A DNA stretch of 64,000 nucleotides from Gyrodactylus bullatarudis (taxonomy: Eukaryota; Platyhelminthes; Monogenea; Gyrodactylidea; Gyrodactylidae), in the NCBI GenBank assembly GCA_012064415.1, contig SSNU01000055.1, positions 62,001-126,000 of the forward strand, read 5' to 3'. The translations under genes were made by a program, and so were the position numbers. Under the pieces are notes generated by a model that was not told the origin of the DNA, ran no database searches, and saw nothing but the letters and a program-made list of their open reading frames with translations. Of the stretch, positions 46,446 to 57,800 are shown one piece after another. The stretch's first letter is position 1. Each line of letters begins with the position of its first letter.

Positions 46446-48037
46446 AATTGATATCAAGATGGGAATTTATGATTTTTACAAAATTCTTAATTTTTTCATT
46501 AAGAAAACGAATTTGATCAAGATTTTTCTAGTTCATGAGGCCCTCTTTCAAGAAACGGAGAAAAATTTAGAAAAAATCAATTTTCAAGGAATATACGGCA
46601 AATTCTCATTTTTTGGAACTTTGAGTTGAAATTTTTTGTTGATTTCAACATGATAGAGTGATCAAAAGTTGAGTTTTAGGATCACAATCAATCAAACAAA
46701 CCAATTACAGTCAATAACCAAGAGAGAAACAAGAATAGTGGAATGACAAATCAGACGTAGCTTCTCAAAAATAGTGGAATGATATGGTGTATTCGAAGGT
46801 ATATAAGGCAATTTCATACCCTCACACACATCCATGTGTTTGACTCAGAATCTCAACATTGAAGTATAGGGAGGGTAATTATGATTAAGTCGTATGCAAT
46901 GAAACCAGTAATTAGCAATTGAAGTTAATTTTTTAACATTACACAACAGAAAACAAGAGAGTTTACATGTTTTTCAAGGTTTATGATATGAGTCATATCT
47001 TATTTTTCATTATTTTGTGTAAAATTGATAGAGTACTTTTTTTCCATCTTGGATCAACTGGTCAGGATGAAAAAATTTTCTTCTTGATCTGATCTAATTT
47101 TCTCGGTCGATGACATGAGTAAGGGTCGATTTTTATTTCGTTGATTAAACTCTCTGAGAAAACTAAAGAAACCCCGTTTGTGATCAACGTTTTGAGATTC
47201 GATCCTGATCAAAAATAATTTTTTCTTCCAAAATTGATTTTCATCTGTTGCTGCTTTCAAGATATCCTTTATTCGTTTGCAACAAAAATTAACGTTTAAT
47301 CGAAGGAGAGAAATTTTCCAGAATAGATTTTACACAAATATAATTTTTGTTTTAGAGTGACAACACAAAATTTCTCTTCGAAATTAGATCAGATCAAGAA
47401 GGTTTCATTGCATACGACTTAATCATAATTACCCTCCCTATACTTCAATGTTGAGATTCTGAGTCAAACACATGGATGTGTGTGAGGGTATGAAATTGCC
47501 TTATATACCTTCGAATACACCATATCATTCCACTATTTTTGAGAAGCTACGTCTGATTTGTCATTCCACTATTCTTGTTTCTCTCTTGGTTATTGACTGT
47601 ATCATCATAAAAATTTTGATATGGGGGATCTTGAAATATGAAATTTCATCGGTTTTCAAAAATGACCGAAAAACTCAATTTTTACACGATTATGGGGTGA
47701 TTCTCAAACCCAGATTCAGCATATTTAATTTCTTTGACAAGTTGTCATCCGAAAACTCAACTTTTGATCACTCTATCACGTTGAAATCAACAAAAAAATT
47801 TCAACTAAAAATATAATATTTCAAAGCACAAAATAAGGGAATTTGGCGCTACTTTTAAGCTTGCAAATTTGCCGTATATTCCTTAAAAATTGATTTTTTC
47901 TAAATTTTTTTCTCCGTATCGTGAAAGAGGGCCTTATGATCTAGATTCAAAAAAATCTTGATCAAATTTCGGTTTCTTGATGAAAAAATGAGAATTTTGT
48001 AAAAATCATAAATTCCCATCTTGATTTTAACTAGCTG
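46446..48037. mobile_element. Foldback element carrying a nested TA-flanked element
   Basis: The outer ends mirror: ATCAAGATGGGAATTTATGA at about 46453 and the reverse complement TCATAAATTCCCATCTTGAT ending near 48025. Arms run to about 46695 on the left and start near 47740 on the right, with an extra 140 bp on the right side. GAAAAAATTTAGAAAAAATC, GGAATATACGGCAAAT and TGATAGAGTGATCAAAAGTT lie in both arms. In the middle a complete second element (46708-47599) is inserted. Confidence 0.6.
46708..47599. mobile_element. TA-flanked element with 199-bp identical inverted ends
   Basis: 892 bp, TA on both sides. The arms 46708-46906 and 47401-47599 are perfect reverse complements by eye, starting CAGTCAATAACCAAGAGAGA and reaching GTCGTATGCAATGAAACC. 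Inside is a further, shorter mirrored motif (TCTTGATCTGATCTAATTT at about 47083 against AAATTAGATCAGATCAAGA at about 47380). The open frames in it (68 codons at 47054-47260, minus) have no transposase motif, so it is non-autonomous. CAGT...ACTG ends with TA suggest mobilisation by a Tc1/mariner enzyme. Confidence 0.75.
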
Positions 48038-48083
48038 TAAATGATATTCCTTATATGATAGGTCCAAATGAAGAGTACACCTA

Positions 48084-48400
48084 GTTAATATGAAGATGGG
48101 AACTTTGAGTTGGAAATTTTCGTTGATTTCAAAGTGAGTCAGTGATCAAAAGTTGGTTTTTAGGATCACAATAAGACAAAAAAATTAATTCTCTTTCTAA
48201 TTATCTCCCTCTCACATTGAAGTCAGCAAAATTTTTCAAATCAAACTTCAAAGAAATGGGAATTTGGCGCTAAATCGAGATTTGAAATATGTCATTAATT
48301 CTAAAGTTATAATTACATGATAAAAGTTATGTGACTCTGGGAAGTAGGTTTTCAAAAAAACGTTTTGAAAAACCAACTTTCTTTGAATTAGTATCTTCGA
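48084..48400. repeat. Further copy of foldback family
   Basis: Starts TAGTTAATATGAAGATGGGA, then GTTGATTTCAAAGTGA, GATCAAAAGTTGGTTTTTAG and later GAATTTGGCGCTAAATCGAG. It is followed by GAAGTAGGTTTTCAAAAAAACG, which is the inverse of the dispersed motif at 421-450. Ends are not defined on the right. Confidence 0.45.
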
Positions 48401-48456
48401 ATTTTCTATCGAAAGGGTGGTAAACGAAGAATTTTTTGAAGCTTTGTGTTGCTTAA

Positions 48457-48537
48457 CCCCTTCGATCCCAGAGGTCGTATACGACCTCTAAATCAACAGT
48501 TTTAGGCGATCGCTGCATTTTAACGAGTTCGATGGGG
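48457..48537. mobile_element. 81-bp TTAA-flanked mini element
   Basis: TTAA occurs on both sides (48453-48456 and 48538-48541). The ends are CCCCTTCGATCCC and, reversed, CCCCATCGAACTC. Just inside the left end lies a perfect 20-bp palindrome, AGAGGTCGTATACGACCTCT. TTAA target duplication with CCC ends is the hallmark of piggyBac-type transposition. The element is far too short to code. Confidence 0.6.
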
Positions 48538-49398
48538 TTAAATGAGATGTGGTAGAAATAACCCAATGATAAATGCGAAATGGGCTTAAAGAGATTCATG
48601 TTTTTTAGTTGATAATCCAATAGTAGCAGTTAAACTCGAGTCTGTTGATGGAATTCCCAGTCAAACGGACCCAACTGCAACACTCAACGAGATTTTTTCA
48701 AAGCTGAATCTAAAGATCACTGCTAAATCAAAGTACATGAAAACATCTTTCTTTCGTATCTTTATGTCTGTGTTTCTTTCTCTACAAAAGATGACTACAT
48801 CATTCTGAGTTGATAAGAAATCACAAATGTAATTCGCTTCACTTTCCAATTCGATTTAAAAATAAACTATTAGTTATCTTTTGTATTAATGATTACGTAT
48901 GATCATGAGTCGAATAATAATTTTCAAGCAACTAAGACAAGTTCCATAGTTTCTTGTTGTCATCTTTCTATCATAGTTTCTATCACAGATTCTAACATGG
49001 ATGGTCTTTCAATAATTATTGACACTCTCTCTAAATTTTCTTGATTTCTTATCATAATTTGCACAAATATCTGTAATATTATATTATATTTAACAGATAT
49101 ATAAATAAGTTAACATACCAGGAATATACGAATATACTGGTATATGCATATAAATGAATAGGTGAATTGGATACAGGTATGTATGGATATATTCATACTT
49201 GTATTAATAAAGCAGGCTCTTTCCATAGGTTCTCTATACATCAATAGATATTTAATCTTAAAGATTTAATCAAAAGATACACTTTACAAAAGATACTTGC
49301 TAAATAACTAACGCGAACAGAAGAAATAAACTCAGGCATCACTATTTAGATTGAAGAGTTTGTCGTGAACCTTTTATTTAGAAAAGTATCTCACTAAC

Positions 49399-51558
49399 AT
49401 GGAAGTAGCTAAAATTTTGACGCCCAGCGAAAGTGACCAGGAATCTCAGCCATCCTCGGAATTATTCTCCCAGCAGAAATGTGAAACCTCTTCATCGCCT
49501 AATTCAAGTCCAGAAGAGAACGGAATCTTCCAAGGCATTAATAATAACAATAATAGTTTTACAAGTGAATTGATGGCCAGCCAATTTGTGGGTAATCTGG
49601 CCAAGTTCAATACTCATGAATCACTTCGTTGGTTCTCAGAAAGAAGCAATAACTTTATATCAGATATTGTCCAACAACAGTTGGAGAAGCGTCTCCTTCA
49701 GATAGAAACCCAAAACGCTCAAATCCACAGACATATCATTGATTTGACAGCTTCCCTTGTACGCCTTGAGGGCTTTCTTGAAAGTAAGTATCCAACATTT
49801 TTCGTCATCATCCTTTTGTGCAAATAAATTTTCAATTTCCCCCCTCAGACTCTGGCATATTAACGAATTCTCTAAAGAGAAAGTTTTCCGAGGAAAACTC
49901 TTCAAACATACAGCAGTCAAACAACCAGAATACTCCCAGAGTTCGCAGCGGCAATTCCAAAAATGAATTCCAGGAACACTTGAATCAACAATTAGAGAAC
50001 CTCCAACAGGGATATCAGAGAAATAATCAAATTCAGAAAAATCTAAGTTTCATCATGGATTTCATAGGTCAGAATAAATTCCAAGCGAGTAATAATAATG
50101 GCCAGATGGCATATCCGCCCAATATGCCCTGCTTGAGGAATCCCATTCTAAACTTTCTCAATAATAATTTTAACCAGAATGACGATATTCAGAAAGAAAT
50201 CAAGAGTGATCTCGAATCTCAGGAGAAGGAGTATACCGACGAAGATGACACAAAGAAAAGAAATATCAAGGAGGTATGCATTTTCCCGCTAACTATTTTT
50301 GAATTTTTTGAGAGTTTGTAAGATTAGATTCATGAGCTAAACTTTTGTTAGCTTTGGTTGTCAGCCACTTCAATCTTGGATCCTATCGCTCTCTGTTAGG
50401 ACCTTGAGTGTTCAAACTGAGAGAGCAAGAAAACTACTCTTTCTCATCAATTTCACATTAGTAATAAAAAATAAGTAGGGTCAGATTCATCCATTCTAAC
50501 GGAATTCTATACAGTAATTAAATCGAAATATTATTTTTTATTGTTCTTTATCATCAATTAACAACAAGAATAATTTACATTTTTTCATACGTACGTCCTA
50601 AAAAAGAGATTTGTAACCAAGCATTTGGAATAGCAGTAGTAGCAGAGAGAAAAAAAACATTAGTTCAATCAGAAACATGAACGAGGCGACGTATGGCTTC
50701 AAGGATAGTTAAGTTATATTATATTGTGTACTGCCGTTGGCCAAATTCGCTTTTAAAAACTACATTATGTAACATTAAAATCTCTAAATTTTTTATCATA
50801 TATAGATCCTTTCAAAATTCTCGACCTATTTGAATGATCAAAATCAAGGAAATACACAGCTATTGGAAAATCAAGAGAAGAATGCAGTTACGAATTCATT
50901 CCCCGGGATTAACCATCTCTTGAGTAGTAACAACTTGAAAATAAATCGATCTGATGAGAATGGAGGAAACAAATCGAAAAAGTGGGACGAGAACCGACCC
51001 TATCGTAATACAACAAATCAACGCCAAGATGAACCTGTTATGATCTTGAATCCAATAGAACCTAGAGAAATGTTTGTTGGGGGTGTACATCCGGTACGGT
51101 TACCAGTCTGGGCATACAGGAAATGCTTAGGCATGGTGCGAGGGGCTCCGCATGAACTTGGGCCGAGATTATGTCTCAGACTTTTGCAATCATTATTCAG
51201 CTTGAACTATCTCGTTACTCATAATTATAATGGATCTGGCGGGAAGACGCCAATTGATCCAACTGTGATGTCAGCTGTACTCCAACAAGCTCAACTTCAG
51301 TTTGGATCAGATCATTTCTTCACTGAGCCAATGGCCCTGGGAAAGCTAAGGGACTATTTGAATAATGCATTTAGAGTAATGGCTTTCCGACAGCGTAAGG
51401 GGGAAAGGGTTCGAAGTCCCTTTTGGAATGAAGACGGCGAACCAGTCCTTCCATTAGACCCTCCAGCTGGTTACAATATTAGTGGTAAGAATACGACAAC
51501 CTTTACAAGTGGACAGACGAACCTTGACAAAAAGTATTTAAAGAGTGATCTAAACTGA
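49399..51558 (+). CDS. BEN-like domain nuclear protein
   Basis: Exons 49399-49783, 49849-50273 and 50806-51558 encode 520 aa. Introns are 66 and 532 nt with GTAAGT and GTATGC donors, phases 1 and 0. The N-terminal third is Ser/Gln/Asn-rich with a predicted coiled coil (about 95-128, VQQQLEKRLLQIETQNAQIH onward). A basic LKRKFS motif and acidic EYTDEDDTKKR stretch follow. The C-terminal folded part reads APHELGPRLCLRLLQSLFSL, then GSGGKTPIDPTVMSAVLQQA, then KLRDYLNNAFRVMAFRQRKG. Pairing a P-R-L-x-x-R-L-L-x-x-L-F-S block with an L/I-D-P block and a final Arg-rich helix resembles BEN domains, found in chromatin proteins such as Insensitive and BEND. This assignment is by pattern only. AATAAA at 51752-51757 may end the transcript. 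Confidence 0.72.
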
Positions 51559-51751
51559 ATTAAAATCCAGTTCTAAAGAAATCTGTACATAGAAGAAGAA
51601 CAAAAGGAACTAATAATGCCAAATTTATAAAAGTATTCAATTTTTCCTTGGTATTTTACCCATTTATAAATGCAAAATTCTATTATATGAATTTAATTTG
51701 ATGATTGAATGAAAAAATTGCCAAAAGCAGCCAAGTATGAATATTGATCAA

Positions 51752-51757
51752 AATAAA
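51752..51757 (+). terminator. Poly(A) signal of BEN-like gene
   Basis: AATAAA 194 nt after the stop at 51558. Confidence 0.4.
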
Positions 51758-51758
51758 A

Positions 51759-53980
51759 ATTCCCGCTAACAAATCATTTCTTATCTATCATGTAGTTACT
51801 TGTAAGTAACATCATGCATAACAAATTAAAAATAGATCATTGCAAGAAAATTTTATTTTAAAAGCTAATGAGTATAAAATAAGGCGTTTATTCTTCAAAA
51901 ATTTGGTATCATTTTAAAATCAGAAGTTACAGTTTAAAATATAAAATTTGGTATTTAAAGTTCAAGTCTTAGTCTTTTAGAAGAAAGGTTGTAAATCGAA
52001 AATAAACGAATAGGACGACTCAAATCAGTCGAACCCTATTATTACATTCCTCTATTTGTAAATTTTTTGATAATGTGTTTTTTCTTAGCGATACAATTTT
52101 TGTATTTCAATTCAAGTCATGAAACATGAAATGAAATGAATGATGAATAATTGAAAGAGTAATGCTTACATGAAAAGTGAGCGAAATAAATTACTCCAAG
52201 CTACATCTCACATTTCCCCTTATCAAAGGGATATATCTCGGAGTGTGTCTTTCAAAGTATAGAAAAGACATTGTTCACACTTTTCTCTTCCATTATTAAC
52301 TAAGCTCTTTGGATTAAGAATTGAAAGAGAAAGATATCTGACAACTTCATAGTCTTGTTGAATTTCCTGATGGGGAGGAGATGTCTAATATATTTAAAAG
52401 TAAGTAAAGGAAACTTTAACAAAGGGGGTATTTATTTAGTCTACAAAGTTCCTTTATTTTCACTTTTCTCAGATTAGAATTTTTGTCTAATTGAAAAAAT
52501 ACAAAAATAAATATTCGTCAGAATCAGATTTTCATTTTTTAAACATATAATTAATTACAATTATTATTAGACTGAATCAGGATTGCTTAGAGGGTAAAAT
52601 ACCAAACTCGATTTAATTTTGCTTGATGAACCAATGAAATTTCAAATTTTCAACAAAGATATTCATTAACATAATATTCTCTTCACATTCCATGTCTTAG
52701 TTCATTAATTGATAATGATTTGTAAAAATGAGAGCAAAATTTATGATTTTCCAAAATGCAAAAAAAGACATACTTTACATATTTTTTAGCCTAACTTTGT
52801 TATTAGAGCACATAAAATCTTGGAAAATACCTCAATTTGAAGCTAAATCAATTCTTCACGTTATGATTTAGTTCGATTACATCATTGATCCGGATCTTAG
52901 GAGGCATTGTCACCTGATTTCAGATCTACATTTTTTTTCCTTTTCAATCGCAAATAAAATAATGAAGAAGACATTTTGAAGGACTGTAAATGTTTATTTA
53001 ATCTTAAGTTGAATTATCAATACTCTTTAATTAATCGAGATCATTTAACTAGATCATGAAGAACTGGGAAATGGTGAAAATCACAAAAAACCGGTAGTTT
53101 TAAAAATTAGCGTACTTTGGCCAAGGTTTTTCAATGAATTTCCACTGCGAAAAAATGACAAATTTAATATTTTTGCATCAAAACAGCAATTAAAAATATT
53201 TTTATATTCCATCTCTTTTCAAATGATCTGGTCATTTTATATTCCTAGAATAAACTCGCTTATCAAGATGATCATCAATTGATAATTTCCTGGTAATTTC
53301 CTAAAAATGTAAAATATTTTTCCAAAATCCATTGAAGCATGGTCTTCATCAAACAAAAAGAATAAAAGGACGATGAAGTGGAAATATTGAGACTGCCAGT
53401 GCCCACGGTGCAGAAATGAAATATGTTCTCTTTGATCTAATGAAGAATAAGACAGTCCTAGTCTAAAATGATGGAATCTTCAATCTTAATTAAAGTTGCG
53501 GCTTTACTTCTAAAACCTAGATCATGAGGCCTATTTTTATCGTATGCAAGAAAAATAATTTTCGACTGATTTTCATGTTTATTTCAACTTGACAGAGCGA
53601 TTACAAGTTTATTTCATGGATCACAAGTAGACAAGAAAATCATTTACATAAAAATTTTGAAGGACTCGTATCTTGGGTCATTAGATTTTCATTGATTTCC
53701 AACCGGTTAAAATGATCAAGAAATTGAAATCCGACTTAGCGTATTACTAAGAATAGATTTACTTCTACCTTTTTTCACTTTTTGAGCTCGAAACTATTGT
53801 GGAATACAAAATTTTATGATTTGACATAGGATAAATCTCTTTCTTGAAGCCTACTATTTACTGCTCTATTCTTGTTTTTCGACAACTTTAGGACTAAACT
53901 TAATCGATAGTCAAATTCAGTATTTTTTCTGATTCTCACGGTGATCTTTAAACGAATCAACTCTCTCTTTAATAACCAAG
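51759..53980. other. Intergenic, repeat pieces only
   Basis: AT-rich. Around 53590-53710 and 53100-53180 there are diverged pieces of the dispersed foldback family (GATTTTCATTGATTTCCAAC and similar). No gene seen. Confidence 0.4.
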
Positions 53981-53984
53981 TTAA

Positions 53985-54200
53985 CCCTTTCAGTGCTGAG
54001 ACTATTTCCCAATTTTTATAAAAACCAAAATTTAGCTATGAACATACCAAGTTATTTAGCCAAAAATATTACTAATGCAAGTTCATATTGTGGGCTTCAA
54101 TTTAAACTTTAATTGATCCAGAAATCTATCAAACTGGTAGAGTTATGTAGGTTCAAAAATATTGGAAAATTGACATATATGTCCATCGGCACCGAAAGGG
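53985..54200. mobile_element. 216-bp TTAA-flanked MITE
   Basis: TTAA at 53981-53984 and 54201-54204. The ends are CCCTTTCAGTGCTGA and, reversed, CCCTTTCGGTGCCGATGG. The inner palindrome GACATATATGTC lies next to the right end. The right half is related to 4107-4205. CCC ends with TTAA duplication point to a piggyBac-dependent MITE. Confidence 0.65.
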
Positions 54201-54853
54201 TTAATAATTTTAGGTATTTTTTGAAGCCCGTGAAGTTGAACTGGAAATGATCATGCAAGTTTATAAGCAAATTTCAACAATGCCAAGATATACCTTCAAA
54301 ACCTGTAACAGATTTGATCAGAAAAAATGCCGGGATTCAGCATTTGTTTACTGAATTAAAGTGAAATAAAAAGCTGTTTGACGTTTGAAAACATTGAATC
54401 TATTCTTGTTTTTTATTTTATTTATAATTTTTGGTTAAAATTATTTTCCAAAACAGAACATAAACAATGTAGTCCTGAAAGAATAGAATCAAAATCTGAT
54501 AAGAAGAATAAACAAGCTTGTTAGAGGGAAATTCCCACGTCTAAGCTATTTTTCTTGTTATTTCATTAATGGGTTCATCTTTGAAAATTATTTCAAGAGA
54601 TTGTCAAAAATCGATAAAATTACCATTTTTTTCTTTTTTGCAGTCGGGAATGAAACTTGATAAAACGTGATTTAATTGTAAGTGGATATGACTATATAAG
54701 AATCACTTGTGAAATTTGACAGCATTTGGATTTAATAATTATGATTGGTCCTTTGAAATAAGCCAATCAGAGATGACCATTCGTATGGCATATCAATGAA
54801 TGTAATGAATGTATCTAATACAACATGATAATTCCCCTTTGATTATTATATCA

Positions 54854-57800
54854 ATGGGCAATAAGAAGAGCTATCAAACTCCAATACCAAAAGGATATGT
54901 TATTATAAATCTGATTAATCCGAATATCCTATGGTTGGTACAGTTTTCTGACAAAATTCGAACTGATGTACAAATGATTATCAAGAAACACTGGCACAAA
55001 TCTATTCAATGGACTCGGAAACGAAACCTAACCAATAGCCAAGATTCCTCTGAGCATTTATTGAACACGATAATTGGGTTGAATGGAAGTCCTTTCGAGG
55101 TACTGCTCAATGATCAGACGAAATTGGAAGCTTTACAATCAAACATTCTATTCAACGAGATATATCGGTGTCTGTTCACAAATGGATATAAACTCTTGTT
55201 AAGTGGAAATTTTATTAAATCAGTCGATGTTACCTCGTTGATATTTCATAAGGAAATGGAATTACAGATGAACGCTGAATTCTCAACAATATCCCCAGAT
55301 GGACTGGATTCTGTGTTGTTCTCAAAGGTTTCTCCTGACCTAGCAAAATCAATTATCAAGATGTTAATACAGGTTAGATTTTAATTTCTTTTATTTATTT
55401 TAGAATACTTATACTGTTTATCTATACATAAAAAGTGACTTTTAGTGAAACATTCTTCGACATTTGGTGATAATTTTGATTTACTTTATTTTCGCGTCCT
55501 TTGCAAGTTATATATTTTCCATAAAATAAATTTATGAAGAAATTCTAGTTGATAATCATAGCTAAGAAAAAATATTCCACTCCAAAACAAAGAAAGTTTC
55601 AAGTCTTTTAGCATTGGAAATATATAATTTGTAGTTATTTTTCTTTCTAACATAAAAAACTATTGCTACTAAAGTTTTTCCAAATCCATTCGTTATGAAT
55701 CTTTGAGTCTTTGAAACAAGAATGAAATCCACATCTACTGGCAACTGATTATACTGTTCAGGACTTGTTTCACATTTTGAATATTCAACTCTCAGCGAAT
55801 CCAATAAAAGGCAGATTGTGTAAATAGCCAGAGACAAAAGAGAAGAAAATGATTCTTTGACAGTTACTAAGTGAGAATTTATTTTTTACCAAGAAGAAGA
55901 GTAAGGAAAAAATCGCAAAGGTCGCAACCAGTTAGAAAATCGCAAAAATTTCAAATTTACTGCCCTACTGATAAATCAATAGGGACGCTGTAGGATTTTT
56001 ATGGTAATTATTAAGTTGTGTTAGAGGTTCAGGGAGAAAATAGTTTGTTTTATCCGATGAAAATGTCTATTTTTCACACTTTTTCAAAAATCTTTCTGGA
56101 CAAGAACCTCATCTCTTGATTGATGTTTCAGCAATCAAGAAAGATAATAATCTGTTGTCGTGAGGACTTGATTTTTGGGTGGATGCTTTAGTGTATATCG
56201 ACATTTGTAGCCTTTTAGTGACGTTTAGATTCCCAACTTAGATTAGTTTTGGAATAAAACGGGTTGTAAGTTTAGGATTTCAATTAATCATGAAAAAGCA
56301 TTTTGAAGGGTAAATTCTTACAGGTCCCATTTATATGGACCAAACTATTAAACCTGAATATTTCTACTAAAGAAGGAGATTTTGCAAGTCACGCTTCATC
56401 ATATATCATATGAGCATTTGGACTAAAAAGTAATTACAATTACTAATTAGTAATTACCTAAAATTATCTGTAATATTAGGTTTTGCGATAAGTAATGGGA
56501 GTCCAATTTAACAAAAAATTTATTGAAAGGATTCAAACAAATTTGTTACCATTAGAAAGATGAAAAACATCAATATTTCTTAGTATTTTGATTAGAAAGA
56601 TTATCGCCAGATATTTGTTTTGCTTGGGAACTTGGCCAGAGATTAAAAAATTTTCTTCTCCCTAATAGTAGCAATCTTGAACCATCTGATGATTGCCATT
56701 TTAAATCTCTAGAACCCTTTCTAAAGGTCAAAAATTGAAAATCAAAAGATGAGATTAGAAAGCTACAAATTCTTTTGGTCAGAAACTATTTTCACTGATT
56801 TACTATTCATTTTTCTCAAATTGTTTTCCATAAAATCAATTTTCCGAAAATCTTTGCGTATTCAATCTCTAAGGGGGGTTTAATTTCCTTAAGAGCTATA
56901 TGTTATAGGGTTTTTTTTGGTGACGAGGGATAAGTGCTTAAGTCTTGTGGTATCTCTAATTGGAGTTCTCTTCCCTTAGAGATAAGACTCAGCGTGTATC
57001 TAATTTATAAACTAGTGATGAAACATTCCAAACATGTATGGCAGGTATAGACGCCTTTTGTCCTTATTGAGACTCCTCAGTAGACTTGGACGAAATTTTG
57101 CAAAATTACTTAATCGCCCATCGATATGACAAATCTATTCCTCAAGTATTTAAATATAATCCCACCAAATTTCGCTTCAAAATCCCTTACCACGCTTCTG
57201 GAATAAAATAAACAAAATTGTGAAAATTTTCAAATTTAAAACGTTTTTTATTGTTTTATATTTATAATTTTAACTTGAATTCCCATGATTTCTTTACATA
57301 AAGTTATAAAAATGACTTATATCCTTTTAAAGTTGTTTTTTCAATAGCTCAAAACGAAATTTCTCTTATTTTTCATGAATATTTCAATTTTGATAGGTCA
57401 GAAAACGTCCTAAATTAGAATATTTTCACAATTTTGTTTATCTTATTCCAGGAGCATGGACTTTGAAGCGAAATTTGGTGGGATTTTTATATTTGAATAC
57501 TTCGATGGGCGATTTAAGTAATTTTGCAAAATTTCGTCCAAGTCTACTCCTCAGTATACCGTAGCCGAGATTCGAACCAGGGTCATGGGAAGATGTGTGA
57601 CTTCTCCGCATCCAATTAGAGATACTCCAAAACTTAAGCACTCATTCCTCGTCACCAAAAAACCCTATAACAAATAAATTAAGTATTTAAAGTATTACTT
57701 AAAACAAAAAAATATGTAATCCTGGGATCTTTCAAATCTATATCCCTCTATATTAAATATCTTTTTTCATGTGATATGAACTCAACTGATACTTTTTTCT

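Noticed and set aside
46103..46457. Three overlapping frames of 70-82 codons
   Set aside because: They overlap each other on both strands in AT-rich DNA, with no domain, signal peptide or splice partner.
47054..47816. Open frames of 68 and 114 codons inside or overlapping the 892-bp element
   Set aside because: They run across inverted repeat arms and foldback sequence, and no transposase motif or splice support is visible.
57437..57660. A functional tRNA gene on the minus strand
   Set aside because: Only the B box and T-arm part fit; the acceptor stem and D-arm cannot be drawn, and the sequence is one arm of a foldback repeat.
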